From assembly GCA_947630885.1 (NCBI GenBank), contig CANRJI010000050.1:1-7673 (forward strand): DNA of 7,673 bases, given 5' to 3'. Each line of letters opens with the position of its first letter. The first letter of the stretch is position 1. Source of the DNA: an uncultured Bacilli bacterium. Its GTDB lineage: Bacteria > Bacillota_I > Bacilli_A > RF39 > UBA660. Of the stretch, positions 1 to 6,677 are shown piece after piece. Position numbers and translations under genes: made by a program. A model generated the notes under the pieces. That model saw only the letters and a program-made list of their open reading frames with translations. It was not told the origin of the DNA and did no database searches.

Positions 1-35
1 TGAGTAATAGAAATTAAATATTAAATAAGATAGTT

Positions 36-40
36 GGAGG
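36..40 (+). promoter_or_regulatory. Ribosome binding site that sets the start of the first gene
   Basis: GGAGG lies 5 bases before the ATG at 46. An in-frame TTG at 34 overlaps this motif, so a start there would have no binding site of its own. The ATG at 46 is therefore preferred. Confidence 0.75.
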
Positions 41-45
41 ATATA

Positions 46-990
46 ATGGAAAAGAAATTAAATGAGCTTCTTAAAATAGAATTTGAAATTGGTGTATGTT
101 ATGAAGCTTTATTGACGGAAGAATTGAAAAAGCAAAATAACAGTATTTCATTTAATGTAATTTTAGGCAGATTATCGGAATTATTAAATCAGGAAGAAAC
201 ACTTATAAATAGTTTAAATATAAAAGAAAATAGTAAAATGCAAGATAAATTAGTTAAGATGAAGGGTAGGCTTGTTTCATCTTTTCCTGACTCTGTTTTT
301 AAGAAAGATATACCTGAGAGAACTTATAATAGGCTAGAAGAAATAGGAGAAAGTAAAGTTTTGCAGTCTATGTTTTTAGGAAAAATGCTTCCTATGCCTT
401 TGAGAGATATTATGGAAAAGTCAGAAAAACAGGCGAAACTTGCTAAATCACTTATTGATTCAGAGTTTTTACTACTTTTTCTATCTTTTATGGATGAAGA
501 TATTAAGAAAGAAAAGAAACGAGATGCTTTGACTTTTTTGACTCTATTTAAGTATCGTAACATTTTTATTGGTGAAAATAGTGCAGAGAGAAGTCTTATA
601 AAAGATGGTATGCATACTGATGTTTCACTATACTTAAATTCGGATGCAATTTCTTCATTGAATGACATTGATAGTGATTTATTTGATCAATTGAAATTGA
701 CAGAAGCAAGATATCGAATAAAGGATATAATAAACGGACAAGTTACAAAAATTAAAACGAACGACAATGCTGATATTGAAAGGAGCGCAAGTATTGTTCG
801 ACTTAATTATTTGCGAGCGGCACTTCTTTTACTTAATGAAGAACAATATCAATTAATTATGGATAGTATACTAGAAGAAACTGGAGAACAGAAGATTGGT
901 TTTGAAGGACTTGATATTGACCCAGTGAAAGTGACGAAAATGGATCGAGAGCGCCATAAAAAGATTAGAATTAAAAAAGATAATTTATAA
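46..990 (+). CDS. Uncharacterised protein, intact first copy of a tandem paralog pair
   Basis: I do not recognise this 314-residue protein and assign no function. It is rich in Lys, Glu, Leu and Ile, looks mostly helical, and has no evident signal peptide or membrane segment, so it is probably cytoplasmic. It is clearly paralogous to the next gene. Shared stretches include IPERTYNRLEEIGE (residues 89-102), LFLSFMDEDI (144-153), the region from ERSLI through SLYL to DIDSDLF (181-213), and ERHKK (302-306) near the C terminus. Over residues 180-213 I count 14 identities in 34 aligned positions. The ATG at 46 has GGAGG 5 bases upstream; the longer TTG start at 34 is less likely. It ends in TAA, 19 bases before the second copy, which has its own binding site, so the two are probably co-transcribed. 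The 45 bases before it are cut by the window edge and show no convincing promoter. Confidence 0.8.
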   Translation: MEKKLNELLKIEFEIGVCYEALLTEELKKQNNSISFNVILGRLSELLNQEETLINSLNIKENSKMQDKLVKMKGRLVSSFPDSVFKKDIPERTYNRLEEIGESKVLQSMFLGKMLPMPLRDIMEKSEKQAKLAKSLIDSEFLLLFLSFMDEDIKKEKKRDALTFLTLFKYRNIFIGENSAERSLIKDGMHTDVSLYLNSDAISSLNDIDSDLFDQLKLTEARYRIKDIINGQVTKIKTNDNADIERSASIVRLNYLRAALLLLNEEQYQLIMDSILEETGEQKIGFEGLDIDPVKVTKMDRERHKKIRIKKDNL

Positions 991-1009
991 TAAATATGGG
1001 AGGGAAATA

Positions 1010-1699
1010 ATGTCTTATGATAAAATTTTAAAGCTTGCTAAAATTGAACATGATTATGTGGAAATAATTGGACACATATACGTATTAGATAGAATGAGAC
1101 AAGATGAAAAGAAAGATATTTATGACGTTATTTTTTCTTATACAATAGAAGATTTAAAAAGAATTGTTGAAAGGGAAGAAAACTTTATTAAAGAGTTATC
1201 AGTACAAGAAAAGAAAGATATACGAAAAATTTTAACGAAAAATCCTAAAAAAATTATTATCGATAGCGATAATCCTTTTAATGAGCAGATTCCCAGACGT
1301 GTTTTATATCGTTTAAGCATGATAGGAGAACCTATTAATACAACGTTTCCTACTTGGTTAAAAATAGTTCCGATGAATGCTGAAAATTTATGGAAAGCTT
1401 TAAATCTTATTGAAAATGAATATAGTTTGATGTTTTTCTCATTTTTAGATGAAGATATCAGTAATGAAAGAAATGTAAATACGAATTTTGTACTTTTAGC
1501 TAATAAATATTTTCACATTGTATTATCTAATATAGAGACGGAGAAAAGATTAATTGATAATAATATGCAAACAGAAAAAAGCCTTTATTTGACTGCGGAC
1601 ACGATGGCGGATCTTTCTGGAATAGATGCTAAATATTTTGCTTATTTAAAGAAATCCTTTATTAAATGGAAACTAGAAAGTGCAATATTAAGTATATAG
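1010..1699 (+). CDS. Uncharacterised protein, second paralog, ended early by an in-frame TAG
   Basis: This is the first 229 codons of a second copy of the unknown family, starting at an ATG with GGGAGGG (998-1004) 5 bases upstream. It shares with the upstream gene IPRRV..RLSMIGE (residues 94-107), MFFSFLDEDI (141-150), and the stretch from EKRLI through SLYLTAD to IDAKYF (178-210). The reading frame stops at TAG 1697-1699. The same frame then stays open to a TAA at 1940-1942, and those codons match the C-terminal third of the upstream gene. Without the TAG the product would be about 310 residues, against 314 for its neighbour. As it stands it is a C-terminally truncated protein, an amber pseudogene, or a gene read through at the TAG. 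The N-terminal part may still fold if the shared core is a separate domain. Function is unknown. Confidence 0.7.
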   Translation: MSYDKILKLAKIEHDYVEIIGHIYVLDRMRQDEKKDIYDVIFSYTIEDLKRIVEREENFIKELSVQEKKDIRKILTKNPKKIIIDSDNPFNEQIPRRVLYRLSMIGEPINTTFPTWLKIVPMNAENLWKALNLIENEYSLMFFSFLDEDISNERNVNTNFVLLANKYFHIVLSNIETEKRLIDNNMQTEKSLYLTADTMADLSGIDAKYFAYLKKSFIKWKLESAILSI

Positions 1700-1711
1700 A
1701 AAATTGATAAA

Positions 1712-1942
1712 ATGGAAGATGATATTGATACGATAATGGGTCATGTAATTAGTTCTTTAGATATTTTTCGCTCTTGCCATTTGATGCTGCAAGATGATTA
1801 TTATGAAGAAATATATGGTTCTAAAGATGGATTTGTAATTGAATCTTTTTATGAAAAGTATGATATTGATTTATCGTCTATTTTGACAGATGATTTAGAA
1901 AGGCATAAAAAACTTACATTTATTAAACCGACAAATAATTAA
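1712..1942 (+). pseudogene. C-terminal remainder of the second paralog, beyond the in-frame TAG
   Basis: This 76-codon open stretch is in the same frame as the gene before it (702 bases, or 234 codons, after that gene's ATG). It aligns without gaps to the C-terminal region of the intact first copy: LERHKK near its end matches RERHKK there, and MLQDDYYEEI matches LLNEEQYQLI. The first ATG after the TAG is at 1712, but the bases before it (AAAATTGATAA) contain no ribosome binding site. Independent translation is therefore unlikely unless ribosomes reinitiate 13 bases after stopping. It is best read as the detached tail of one broken gene spanning 1010-1942, not as a separate small protein. Confidence 0.65.
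1883..1911 (+). promoter_or_regulatory. Possible sigma-A promoter for nusB inside the end of the paralog gene
   Basis: A perfect TTGACA (1883-1888) is followed after 17 bases by TAAAAA (1906-1911), 4 of 6 to the -10 consensus. It lies inside coding sequence, and a transcript from it would have to cross the hairpin at 1948-1978. An alternative is the extended -10 TGGTAAAAT at 1980-1988, but that would start RNA almost within the nusB binding site. Both are weak. Confidence 0.25.
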
Positions 1943-1947
1943 AAATT

Positions 1948-1978
1948 AAAAAGAAGATATTTTAAATATTCTTTTTTT
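1948..1978 (+). terminator. Weak A/T-rich hairpin with T-run after the paralog pair
   Basis: The arms AAAAAG and GATATT pair with AATATT and CTTTTT around a TTA loop, with two unpaired A residues in the left arm and one G-T pair. A run of seven T residues follows (1972-1978). The stem is almost all A-T, so termination is probably partial. It sits between the TAA at 1940 and the nusB binding site at 1992. Confidence 0.45.
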
Positions 1979-1991
1979 ATGGTAAAATGAT

Positions 1992-2000
1992 AAGGAGGTG
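1992..2000 (+). promoter_or_regulatory. Strong ribosome binding site of nusB
   Basis: AAGGAGGTG is a near-perfect complement of the 16S rRNA 3' end, 5 bases before the ATG at 2006. It fixes the nusB start. Confidence 0.85.
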
Positions 2001-2005
2001 TATTT

Positions 2006-2443
2006 ATGGCTAGTAGAACGATGACGAGAGAGAAAGCAATGACTGTCCTCTATCAAATTTTTTTATATCAAAAAAATAAAATTAATTATGAAGTTACTGA
2101 TGTAATTAGAGAAGTAACTGATAGTATGCCAGCGGACGAACATAAAAAAATTGATATGCCTTTTTTAGATGGTATTGTTAATGGTGTCATATTAAATATT
2201 AAAGATATTGATAATTATGTTTCAAAATATTTAGAAAACTGGAGTATTGAAAGATTGGGATTAACTGATCAAGCGATTCTTCGAATTGCTACTTATGAGC
2301 TTATATATACAGATACTCCTGATTTAGTTTGTATTAATGAAGCAATTGAGCTTGCTAAGAAATTTTCTGATGATAAAGTAGTGAAAATGATTAATGGTGT
2401 TCTCGATAAAATATATCACGAGAGGGAAGACAATGAACAGTAG
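2006..2443 (+). CDS. nusB: Transcription antitermination factor NusB
   Basis: NusB is a small helical RNA-binding protein. With NusE (ribosomal protein S10) it binds the boxA sequence of rRNA leader transcripts and helps RNA polymerase resist termination there. The 145-residue length fits the family. Visible family features are the N-terminal Arg/Lys-rich helix with REKAMTVLYQ (residues 8-17), RLGLTDQAILRIATYEL (83-99), the INEAIELAKKF segment (110-120), and NGVLDKI (130-136) near the C terminus. The start is fixed by AAGGAGGTG 5 bases upstream. It is first in an operon with xseA and xseB, and its last 11 bases overlap xseA. In Bacillus folD lies between nusB and xseA; here it is absent. It ends in TAG followed directly by TAA in the same frame. 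Confidence 0.96.
   Translation: MASRTMTREKAMTVLYQIFLYQKNKINYEVTDVIREVTDSMPADEHKKIDMPFLDGIVNGVILNIKDIDNYVSKYLENWSIERLGLTDQAILRIATYELIYTDTPDLVCINEAIELAKKFSDDKVVKMINGVLDKIYHEREDNEQ
2421..2426 (+). promoter_or_regulatory. Ribosome binding site of xseA inside nusB
   Basis: AGAGGG lies 6 bases before the ATG at 2433. It supports that ATG over the in-frame upstream GTG at 2394, which would deepen the overlap with nusB. Confidence 0.6.
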
Positions 2444-3722
2444 TAACTATATTACTATTACTGAGGTAAATAAGTATATTAAGGAACTTTTAAATGATGA
2501 TCTTTTATTAAAAAGAGTATATTTAAAAGGTGAAATATCTAATTTTAAAGCCCATTCACGAGGACATTATTATTTTACTTTAAAAGATGAGAATAGTCGT
2601 ATTGCGGCTGTTATGTTTTCTTTTAATAATAAAAATTTAAAATTTGTTCCTTACGATGGTATGAAAGTCTTAGTAACTGGTAAAATTGATGTCTATGAAG
2701 CATCAGGCTCTTATCAGATATATGTCGAAGATATGATGCCAGATGGGGTTGGGGCTCTATATGTTGCTTTTGAAGAACTAAAGAAAAAATTATCTTCGGA
2801 AGGTTTATTTGATAAAGATAAAAAGAAAAAAATTAGAAGAATACCTAAAGTTATCGGCATTGTAACGTCTCCGACAGGAGCTGCGATTAAAGATATTTTG
2901 ACAACGATTAGGAGAAGGTATCCAGTTTGCGAGACGATTCTTTTTCCAGCACTAGTTCAAGGTGAAGAAGCAGCGTTTGATATTGCTAAGAAAATTAAAT
3001 GGGCTAATGAGGTTAAAGATATATATCATATCGATACTTTGATTGTCGGTCGTGGTGGTGGATCAATTGAAGATTTATGGCCTTTTAATGAAGAAATAGT
3101 GGCAAGAGCCATCTATGATTCAGAAATTCCTGTTATATCAGCAGTTGGTCATGAAATTGATATTACCATATCTGACTATGTAGCGGACTTACGCGCACCG
3201 ACTCCAACGGCGGCTGGTGAACTTGCAGTTCCGGATATTAATACGATAATTACTTATTTAGATAGTGCAATCTCGCGCAGTTATACTGCTTTAAATAATA
3301 TTGTTGCCAATAATTATCAAAGACTGGAAACATTAAAAAATTGTTATATTTTAACTAGACCACTTACTATGTATGAGGTTAAAGAACAGAAATTAGATAT
3401 GTTAATTGATAATCTTGTCAAAGCAGTTACAAAAGTAGTTGATCAAAATAAGATTAGACTTTATACTTTAAAAAATAGTTATATCTTGAATAACCCAACG
3501 GTTTTATTTAAATTTAGTGAACAAAAACTTCAGCATATGATATCTAAACTAGAAGTATTAAATCCATTAAATACTTTAAATAGGGGTTATGCAATAATTA
3601 AGAAAGATGATAAAGTACTATCGAGTATTAAGAAAATAAAGAAAGATGAACTGGTTACAATTACTTTAAAAGATGGTACTATATCTAGTAAAATAATTGA
3701 GGTAGGTGAAAATAATGGCTAA
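2433..3722 (+). CDS. xseA: Exodeoxyribonuclease VII large subunit XseA
   Basis: XseA is the catalytic subunit of exonuclease VII, which degrades single-stranded DNA from both ends to short oligonucleotides and acts in mismatch repair and damage clean-up in the cytoplasm. The 429 residues begin with an OB-fold DNA-binding domain (about 6-100, with LKGEISNFKAHSRGHYYFTL). The catalytic domain follows (about 125-270), carrying GRGGGSIEDLW (206-216), SAVGHEID (236-243, H240) and DYVADLRAPTPTAA (248-261), all family hallmarks. A long helical region with an internal repeat (about 283-373) and the C-terminal NRGYAI segment (383-388) complete it. Length and domain order are normal. The ATG at 2433 is chosen because AGAGGG precedes it by 6 bases; a longer reading from 2394 has no family match in its extra 13 residues. 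It overlaps nusB by 11 bases and xseB by 8, which implies coupled translation. Confidence 0.96.
   Translation: MNSSNYITITEVNKYIKELLNDDLLLKRVYLKGEISNFKAHSRGHYYFTLKDENSRIAAVMFSFNNKNLKFVPYDGMKVLVTGKIDVYEASGSYQIYVEDMMPDGVGALYVAFEELKKKLSSEGLFDKDKKKKIRRIPKVIGIVTSPTGAAIKDILTTIRRRYPVCETILFPALVQGEEAAFDIAKKIKWANEVKDIYHIDTLIVGRGGGSIEDLWPFNEEIVARAIYDSEIPVISAVGHEIDITISDYVADLRAPTPTAAGELAVPDINTIITYLDSAISRSYTALNNIVANNYQRLETLKNCYILTRPLTMYEVKEQKLDMLIDNLVKAVTKVVDQNKIRLYTLKNSYILNNPTVLFKFSEQKLQHMISKLEVLNPLNTLNRGYAIIKKDDKVLSSIKKIKKDELVTITLKDGTISSKIIEVGENNG
3330..3551 (+). repeat. Internal 45-residue repeat in the XseA helical region
   Basis: XseA residues 300-328 and 345-373 resemble each other. Both contain TLKN-x-YIL, then P, then EQKL and a final hydrophobic LI..L or MI..L pattern; I count 14 identities in 29 aligned positions. 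The family's C-terminal helical arm is the part that binds XseB, and repeated units there would give repeated docking sites. The repeat is seen; the docking role is inferred. Confidence 0.6.
3704..3708 (+). promoter_or_regulatory. Ribosome binding site of xseB inside xseA
   Basis: AGGTG lies 6 bases before the ATG at 3715. An in-frame GTG at 3706 is part of this motif and so is not a likely start. Confidence 0.55.
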
Positions 3723-3945
3723 AGAAAATAATGAAATGACTTTTGAAGATAAGATTAGACTTCTCGAAGAAATTGTTAAAGAACTCGAGAGCGGAGAAGT
3801 TCCTCTAGATGATGCAATTAATAAATATACTGAGGCAATGAAACTTGCTAAGGAGTGCTCTGATAAATTAAATAAAGTCAGTGAAAAAGTAAATAAGATT
3901 ATGTTAGAAAATGGTAAACTTGAAGATTTTACTGTTAGTGAATAA
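3715..3945 (+). CDS. xseB: Exodeoxyribonuclease VII small subunit XseB
   Basis: XseB is the small, non-catalytic subunit of exonuclease VII. Several copies pack on the helical arm of XseA and are needed for an active, controlled enzyme. The 76 residues match the usual length of 70-85. Family features are FEDKIRLLEEIVKELESGE (residues 10-28), the PLDDAINKYTEAMKLAKEC segment (30-48) with its conserved Cys, and DKLNKVSEKV (50-59), forming two long helices. The ATG at 3715 has AGGTG 6 bases upstream and overlaps the end of xseA by 8 bases. This arrangement couples translation and favours making both subunits together. It is the last gene of the operon, and its TAA stop is the start of the terminator hairpin. 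Confidence 0.95.
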   Translation: MAKENNEMTFEDKIRLLEEIVKELESGEVPLDDAINKYTEAMKLAKECSDKLNKVSEKVNKIMLENGKLEDFTVSE

Positions 3946-3972
3946 GGAGGCTATGAAAAATAGTCTTTTTTT
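3944..3972 (+). terminator. Intrinsic terminator of the nusB-xseA-xseB operon
   Basis: AGGCTAT (3948-3954) pairs with ATAGTCT (3960-3966) around a GAAAA loop, with one G-T pair. Outer G-T and A-T pairs extend the stem, and seven T residues follow (3966-3972). The hairpin begins in the xseB stop codon. Confidence 0.85.
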
Positions 3973-3998
3973 GTCTATAAAAACTTCTTCTAAATGAT

Positions 3999-4004
3999 TA
4001 TGAT
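3999..4004 (+). promoter_or_regulatory. Possible -10 box for the calcium ATPase gene
   Basis: TATGAT matches the sigma-A -10 consensus at 5 of 6 positions and would start RNA near 4011, 26 bases before the gene. No good -35 sits 17 bases upstream (TATAAA there). The preceding terminator makes a promoter in 3973-4024 necessary, but this site is only the best guess. Confidence 0.3.
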
Positions 4005-4036
4005 GGTAAGTAGTATTTAAATGTAAGGAGGAACTT

Positions 4037-6649
4037 ATGTTTAATACTAATGGTCTAAGTAATGAAGAAGTTAAGCAATCACGTAAAAAATATGGTAATA
4101 ATAGTATAAGTGGTAAAAATAAAAATACTTTTTTTAGTTTGTTTCTCGAAACGTTAGGAGATCCTATTATTAAGATTCTACTTATTGCTCTTGCTATTAA
4201 GACAATTTTTCTCTTTCGTGATTTTGATTATTTTGAAACGATTGGTATCGTTATGGCTATTCTTGTTGCTTCACTTATATCAGCAGTTAGTGAATATGGT
4301 TCAAATAAAGCTTTTCAGGCAATGCAAGAAGAATCTTCAAAAATTAATATTCGGGTTCGAAGAGAAAGAAAAATTACGGAAATTCCTATTGATGAAGTGG
4401 TTGTCGGCGACATTATTTTACTTACGAGTGGAGATAGGGTAGCAGCGGATGGAATTTTAATTAAGGGTAAATTATCCGCGGATGAATCTTCTTTAAATGG
4501 CGAGGCAAAAGAGGTATATAAAAAATATACGAATGATATTAATATTATAAGTGAAGAAAATAAGGTTTATAAAGGAACGACAATATATGATGGAGAAGGG
4601 GAAGTATTGGTTACAAAAGTTGGAATGAATACTTTATATGGAAAGATGGCTAAAGTTTTGACGGAAGAAGAAGATTCTTCTCCTCTTAAATTAAGACTTA
4701 CTAATCTAGCTAAAATAATAAGTAAAATTGGTTATATTGCAGCGATATTGATTGCTCTTTCTTATTTGGTTTCAAAGATTTTTATTGTCAATGGGTTTGA
4801 CTTTCAAGTAATTAAAAGTACGATGACGATAAATGTTTTTCTATCTTACGTTCTTGAAGCTATGACACTTGCAGTTTCGGTTTTAGTAATGTCGGTACCG
4901 GAAGGACTTCCAATGATGATAACGCTTGTCTTATCAACTAATTCGAAAAAGATGCTTAAAGATAATGTTTTAGTTAGAAAGATGGTAGGAATTGAGACAG
5001 CGGGTTCTTTGAATATTTTGTTTACTGATAAAACGGGAACGATTACGAAAGGTAAAATGGAGGTATCTGATATTGTCCTTGGTAATTTAACGGAATATCA
5101 TCATGTTAGTGAAATTTCTTCTAATTATCTTACGATTTTAACAGATGCTATTATTTATAATAATGAAGCTGAGTATGATAGCATGACAAATAAAATTATT
5201 GGAGGTAATTTAACAGATAAGGCTCTTTTATCTTTTGCTAATAAAAGAAAAGATGAAAAGATTAAAATTATTGATAAAATTTTATTTAATAGTACAAATA
5301 AATATGCTGTTTCGATTATTGAAAAAAAGGATAAGAAAATTAAACTTATTAAAGGAGCTCCCGACCGCATTATTAAATACTGTAATAATTATATTAATGC
5401 TGAGGGAAAAAGTACTTATCTAAATAAGGACAAGTTATTTAAGTATATTGAAGAAAAGACAAATCATGGACTTAGAGCTATTGCTATTGCTATGTCGGAG
5501 AGTATTTATCCAATCGATAGTTTGCGAAGAAGCACGTTAATTGGTCTGATTTTTCTTAAAGATGAAATAAGAAGTGAAGCGTATGATGGGGTTAAATTGA
5601 TTAAAAGTGCGGGAATTGATATTGTTATGGTAACGGGAGACTCTAAAAGTACAGCTCTTAGTATTGCTAAAGAAGTAGGCATCGTAAATAGTGATAAAGA
5701 TATTATTATTACTTCGGCAGAATTAGAGAAAATGACTGATGAACAAGTTAAAAAAATAATTACGAATTTGAAAGTAGTAGCTCGTGCTATGCCAGAAGAC
5801 AAACAGAGATTAGTTAAACTTACGAAAGAACTTGGACTAGTAACAGGAATGACGGGAGACGGAGTAAACGACTCAATTGCTCTTAAAAAGGCAGATGTAT
5901 CATTTGCGATGGGAAGTGGCACGGAAGTTGCTAAAGAAGCCTCGGATATTGTTATTTTAGATGATAATATTATGTCGATATCAAAAGCTATTCTCTATGG
6001 AAGAACGACTTTTAAAAATATTCGTAAATTTATTATTTTTCAGCTTACAGTCAATATAGCTGCGGTTATGCTGGCTTTGATTGGTCCTTTTATCGGTATT
6101 CCAACACCGATTACAGTTATTCAAATGTTATGGATAAATATGGTTATGGATACTCTCGCTGGTCTTGCTTTTTCTTATGAAGTTCCTAGAACGGAATATA
6201 TGATGGAAAAACCAAAGAAAAAAGATGAAAATATTATTAATAAATATATGTTTGAAGAAATTATTACTTCGGGAACATTTATGCTTACGTTATCGTTAAT
6301 TTTTTTAAAGGCTCCTTTTGTTATTAAATTATTTCAAGATAAGAATCATTTAATGACCGCTTTCTTTACGCTGTTTATCTTTCTTACGGTCTTTAATTCA
6401 TTTAATGCTAGAACACATCGGTTAAATATTTTTGCTCATTTAAAAGAAAATTATCCGTTTATTTTGATTATTATGTTTATCTTTATTGTTCAAATTTTTA
6501 TTATTTATGCTAATCTTTCTTTCTTTGATACGGCTAGATTAGAAATTAGAGAATTCTTCTTGGTATTAATTATATCGATTAGTATTATTCCTTTTGATTT
6601 TATGAGGAAATGGATTTTACGACGAAGAGGAAATAATTTTGGAGTTTAA
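4037..6649 (+). CDS. Calcium-transporting P-type ATPase, P2B (PMCA-like) type
   Basis: This is a membrane pump that uses ATP through a phospho-aspartate intermediate, most likely to export Ca2+ from the cell. The 870 residues carry an actuator-domain NGE (154-156, where TGE is usual), VPEGLP (287-292) in M4, the phosphorylation site DKTGT (D331), an ATP-site F417/K422 pair, KGAPD (439-443) and TGDGVND (606-612). Ten membrane segments are plausible: M1-M4 near 44-61, 67-86, 229-252 and 273-300, and M5-M10 between about 664 and 860. The subtype rests on E289 in M4, FQLTVNIAAV in M5 without an acidic residue, and N701/D705 in M6 (WINMVMDT). These match the single calcium site of plasma-membrane pumps, not the two sites of SERCA. 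No calmodulin-binding tail is present. AAGGAGG (4025-4031) is 5 bases before the ATG. It stands alone between two terminators. Another divalent cation is possible but less likely. Confidence 0.92.
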   Translation: MFNTNGLSNEEVKQSRKKYGNNSISGKNKNTFFSLFLETLGDPIIKILLIALAIKTIFLFRDFDYFETIGIVMAILVASLISAVSEYGSNKAFQAMQEESSKINIRVRRERKITEIPIDEVVVGDIILLTSGDRVAADGILIKGKLSADESSLNGEAKEVYKKYTNDINIISEENKVYKGTTIYDGEGEVLVTKVGMNTLYGKMAKVLTEEEDSSPLKLRLTNLAKIISKIGYIAAILIALSYLVSKIFIVNGFDFQVIKSTMTINVFLSYVLEAMTLAVSVLVMSVPEGLPMMITLVLSTNSKKMLKDNVLVRKMVGIETAGSLNILFTDKTGTITKGKMEVSDIVLGNLTEYHHVSEISSNYLTILTDAIIYNNEAEYDSMTNKIIGGNLTDKALLSFANKRKDEKIKIIDKILFNSTNKYAVSIIEKKDKKIKLIKGAPDRIIKYCNNYINAEGKSTYLNKDKLFKYIEEKTNHGLRAIAIAMSESIYPIDSLRRSTLIGLIFLKDEIRSEAYDGVKLIKSAGIDIVMVTGDSKSTALSIAKEVGIVNSDKDIIITSAELEKMTDEQVKKIITNLKVVARAMPEDKQRLVKLTKELGLVTGMTGDGVNDSIALKKADVSFAMGSGTEVAKEASDIVILDDNIMSISKAILYGRTTFKNIRKFIIFQLTVNIAAVMLALIGPFIGIPTPITVIQMLWINMVMDTLAGLAFSYEVPRTEYMMEKPKKKDENIINKYMFEEIITSGTFMLTLSLIFLKAPFVIKLFQDKNHLMTAFFTLFIFLTVFNSFNARTHRLNIFAHLKENYPFILIIMFIFIVQIFIIYANLSFFDTARLEIREFFLVLIISISIIPFDFMRKWILRRRGNNFGV

Positions 6650-6652
6650 AAG

Positions 6653-6677
6653 AAAAAAGATCGCTATGATCTTTTTT
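6653..6677. terminator. Shared bidirectional terminator between the ATPase gene and spoIVB
   Basis: AAAAAAGATC and GATCTTTTTT form a perfect 10-bp stem around a GCTAT loop. Each strand therefore reads as a hairpin ending in a run of T residues, serving both converging genes. The spoIVB stop codon overlaps the right arm by two bases. Confidence 0.85.

Noticed and set aside
34..45. TTG start at 34 for the first gene, adding four residues
   Set aside because: The TTG is part of the ribosome binding site for the ATG at 46 and has no site of its own.
324..668. Minus-strand open frame of 114 codons inside the first gene
   Set aside because: It lies opposite the core shared by both paralogs; Ser/Leu-rich composition is what antisense of an AT-rich gene gives.
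1712..1942. Independent 76-residue gene
   Set aside because: It is in frame with the gene before it, aligns to the paralog's C terminus, and has no ribosome binding site.
2394..2432. Longer xseA starting at GTG 2394
   Set aside because: The extra residues have no family match, would deepen the overlap with nusB, and the ATG at 2433 has its own binding site.
3953..3997. Small 14-codon frame (ATG at 3953) just after AAGGAGG
   Set aside because: Spacing to the AAGGAGG is only 2 bases and the stretch is the terminator hairpin and T-run, so the start signal is a by-product of the stem.
5506..5922. Minus-strand open frame of 138 codons inside the ATPase gene
   Set aside because: It is antisense to conserved P-type ATPase motifs, including TGDGVND, and resembles no protein I know.
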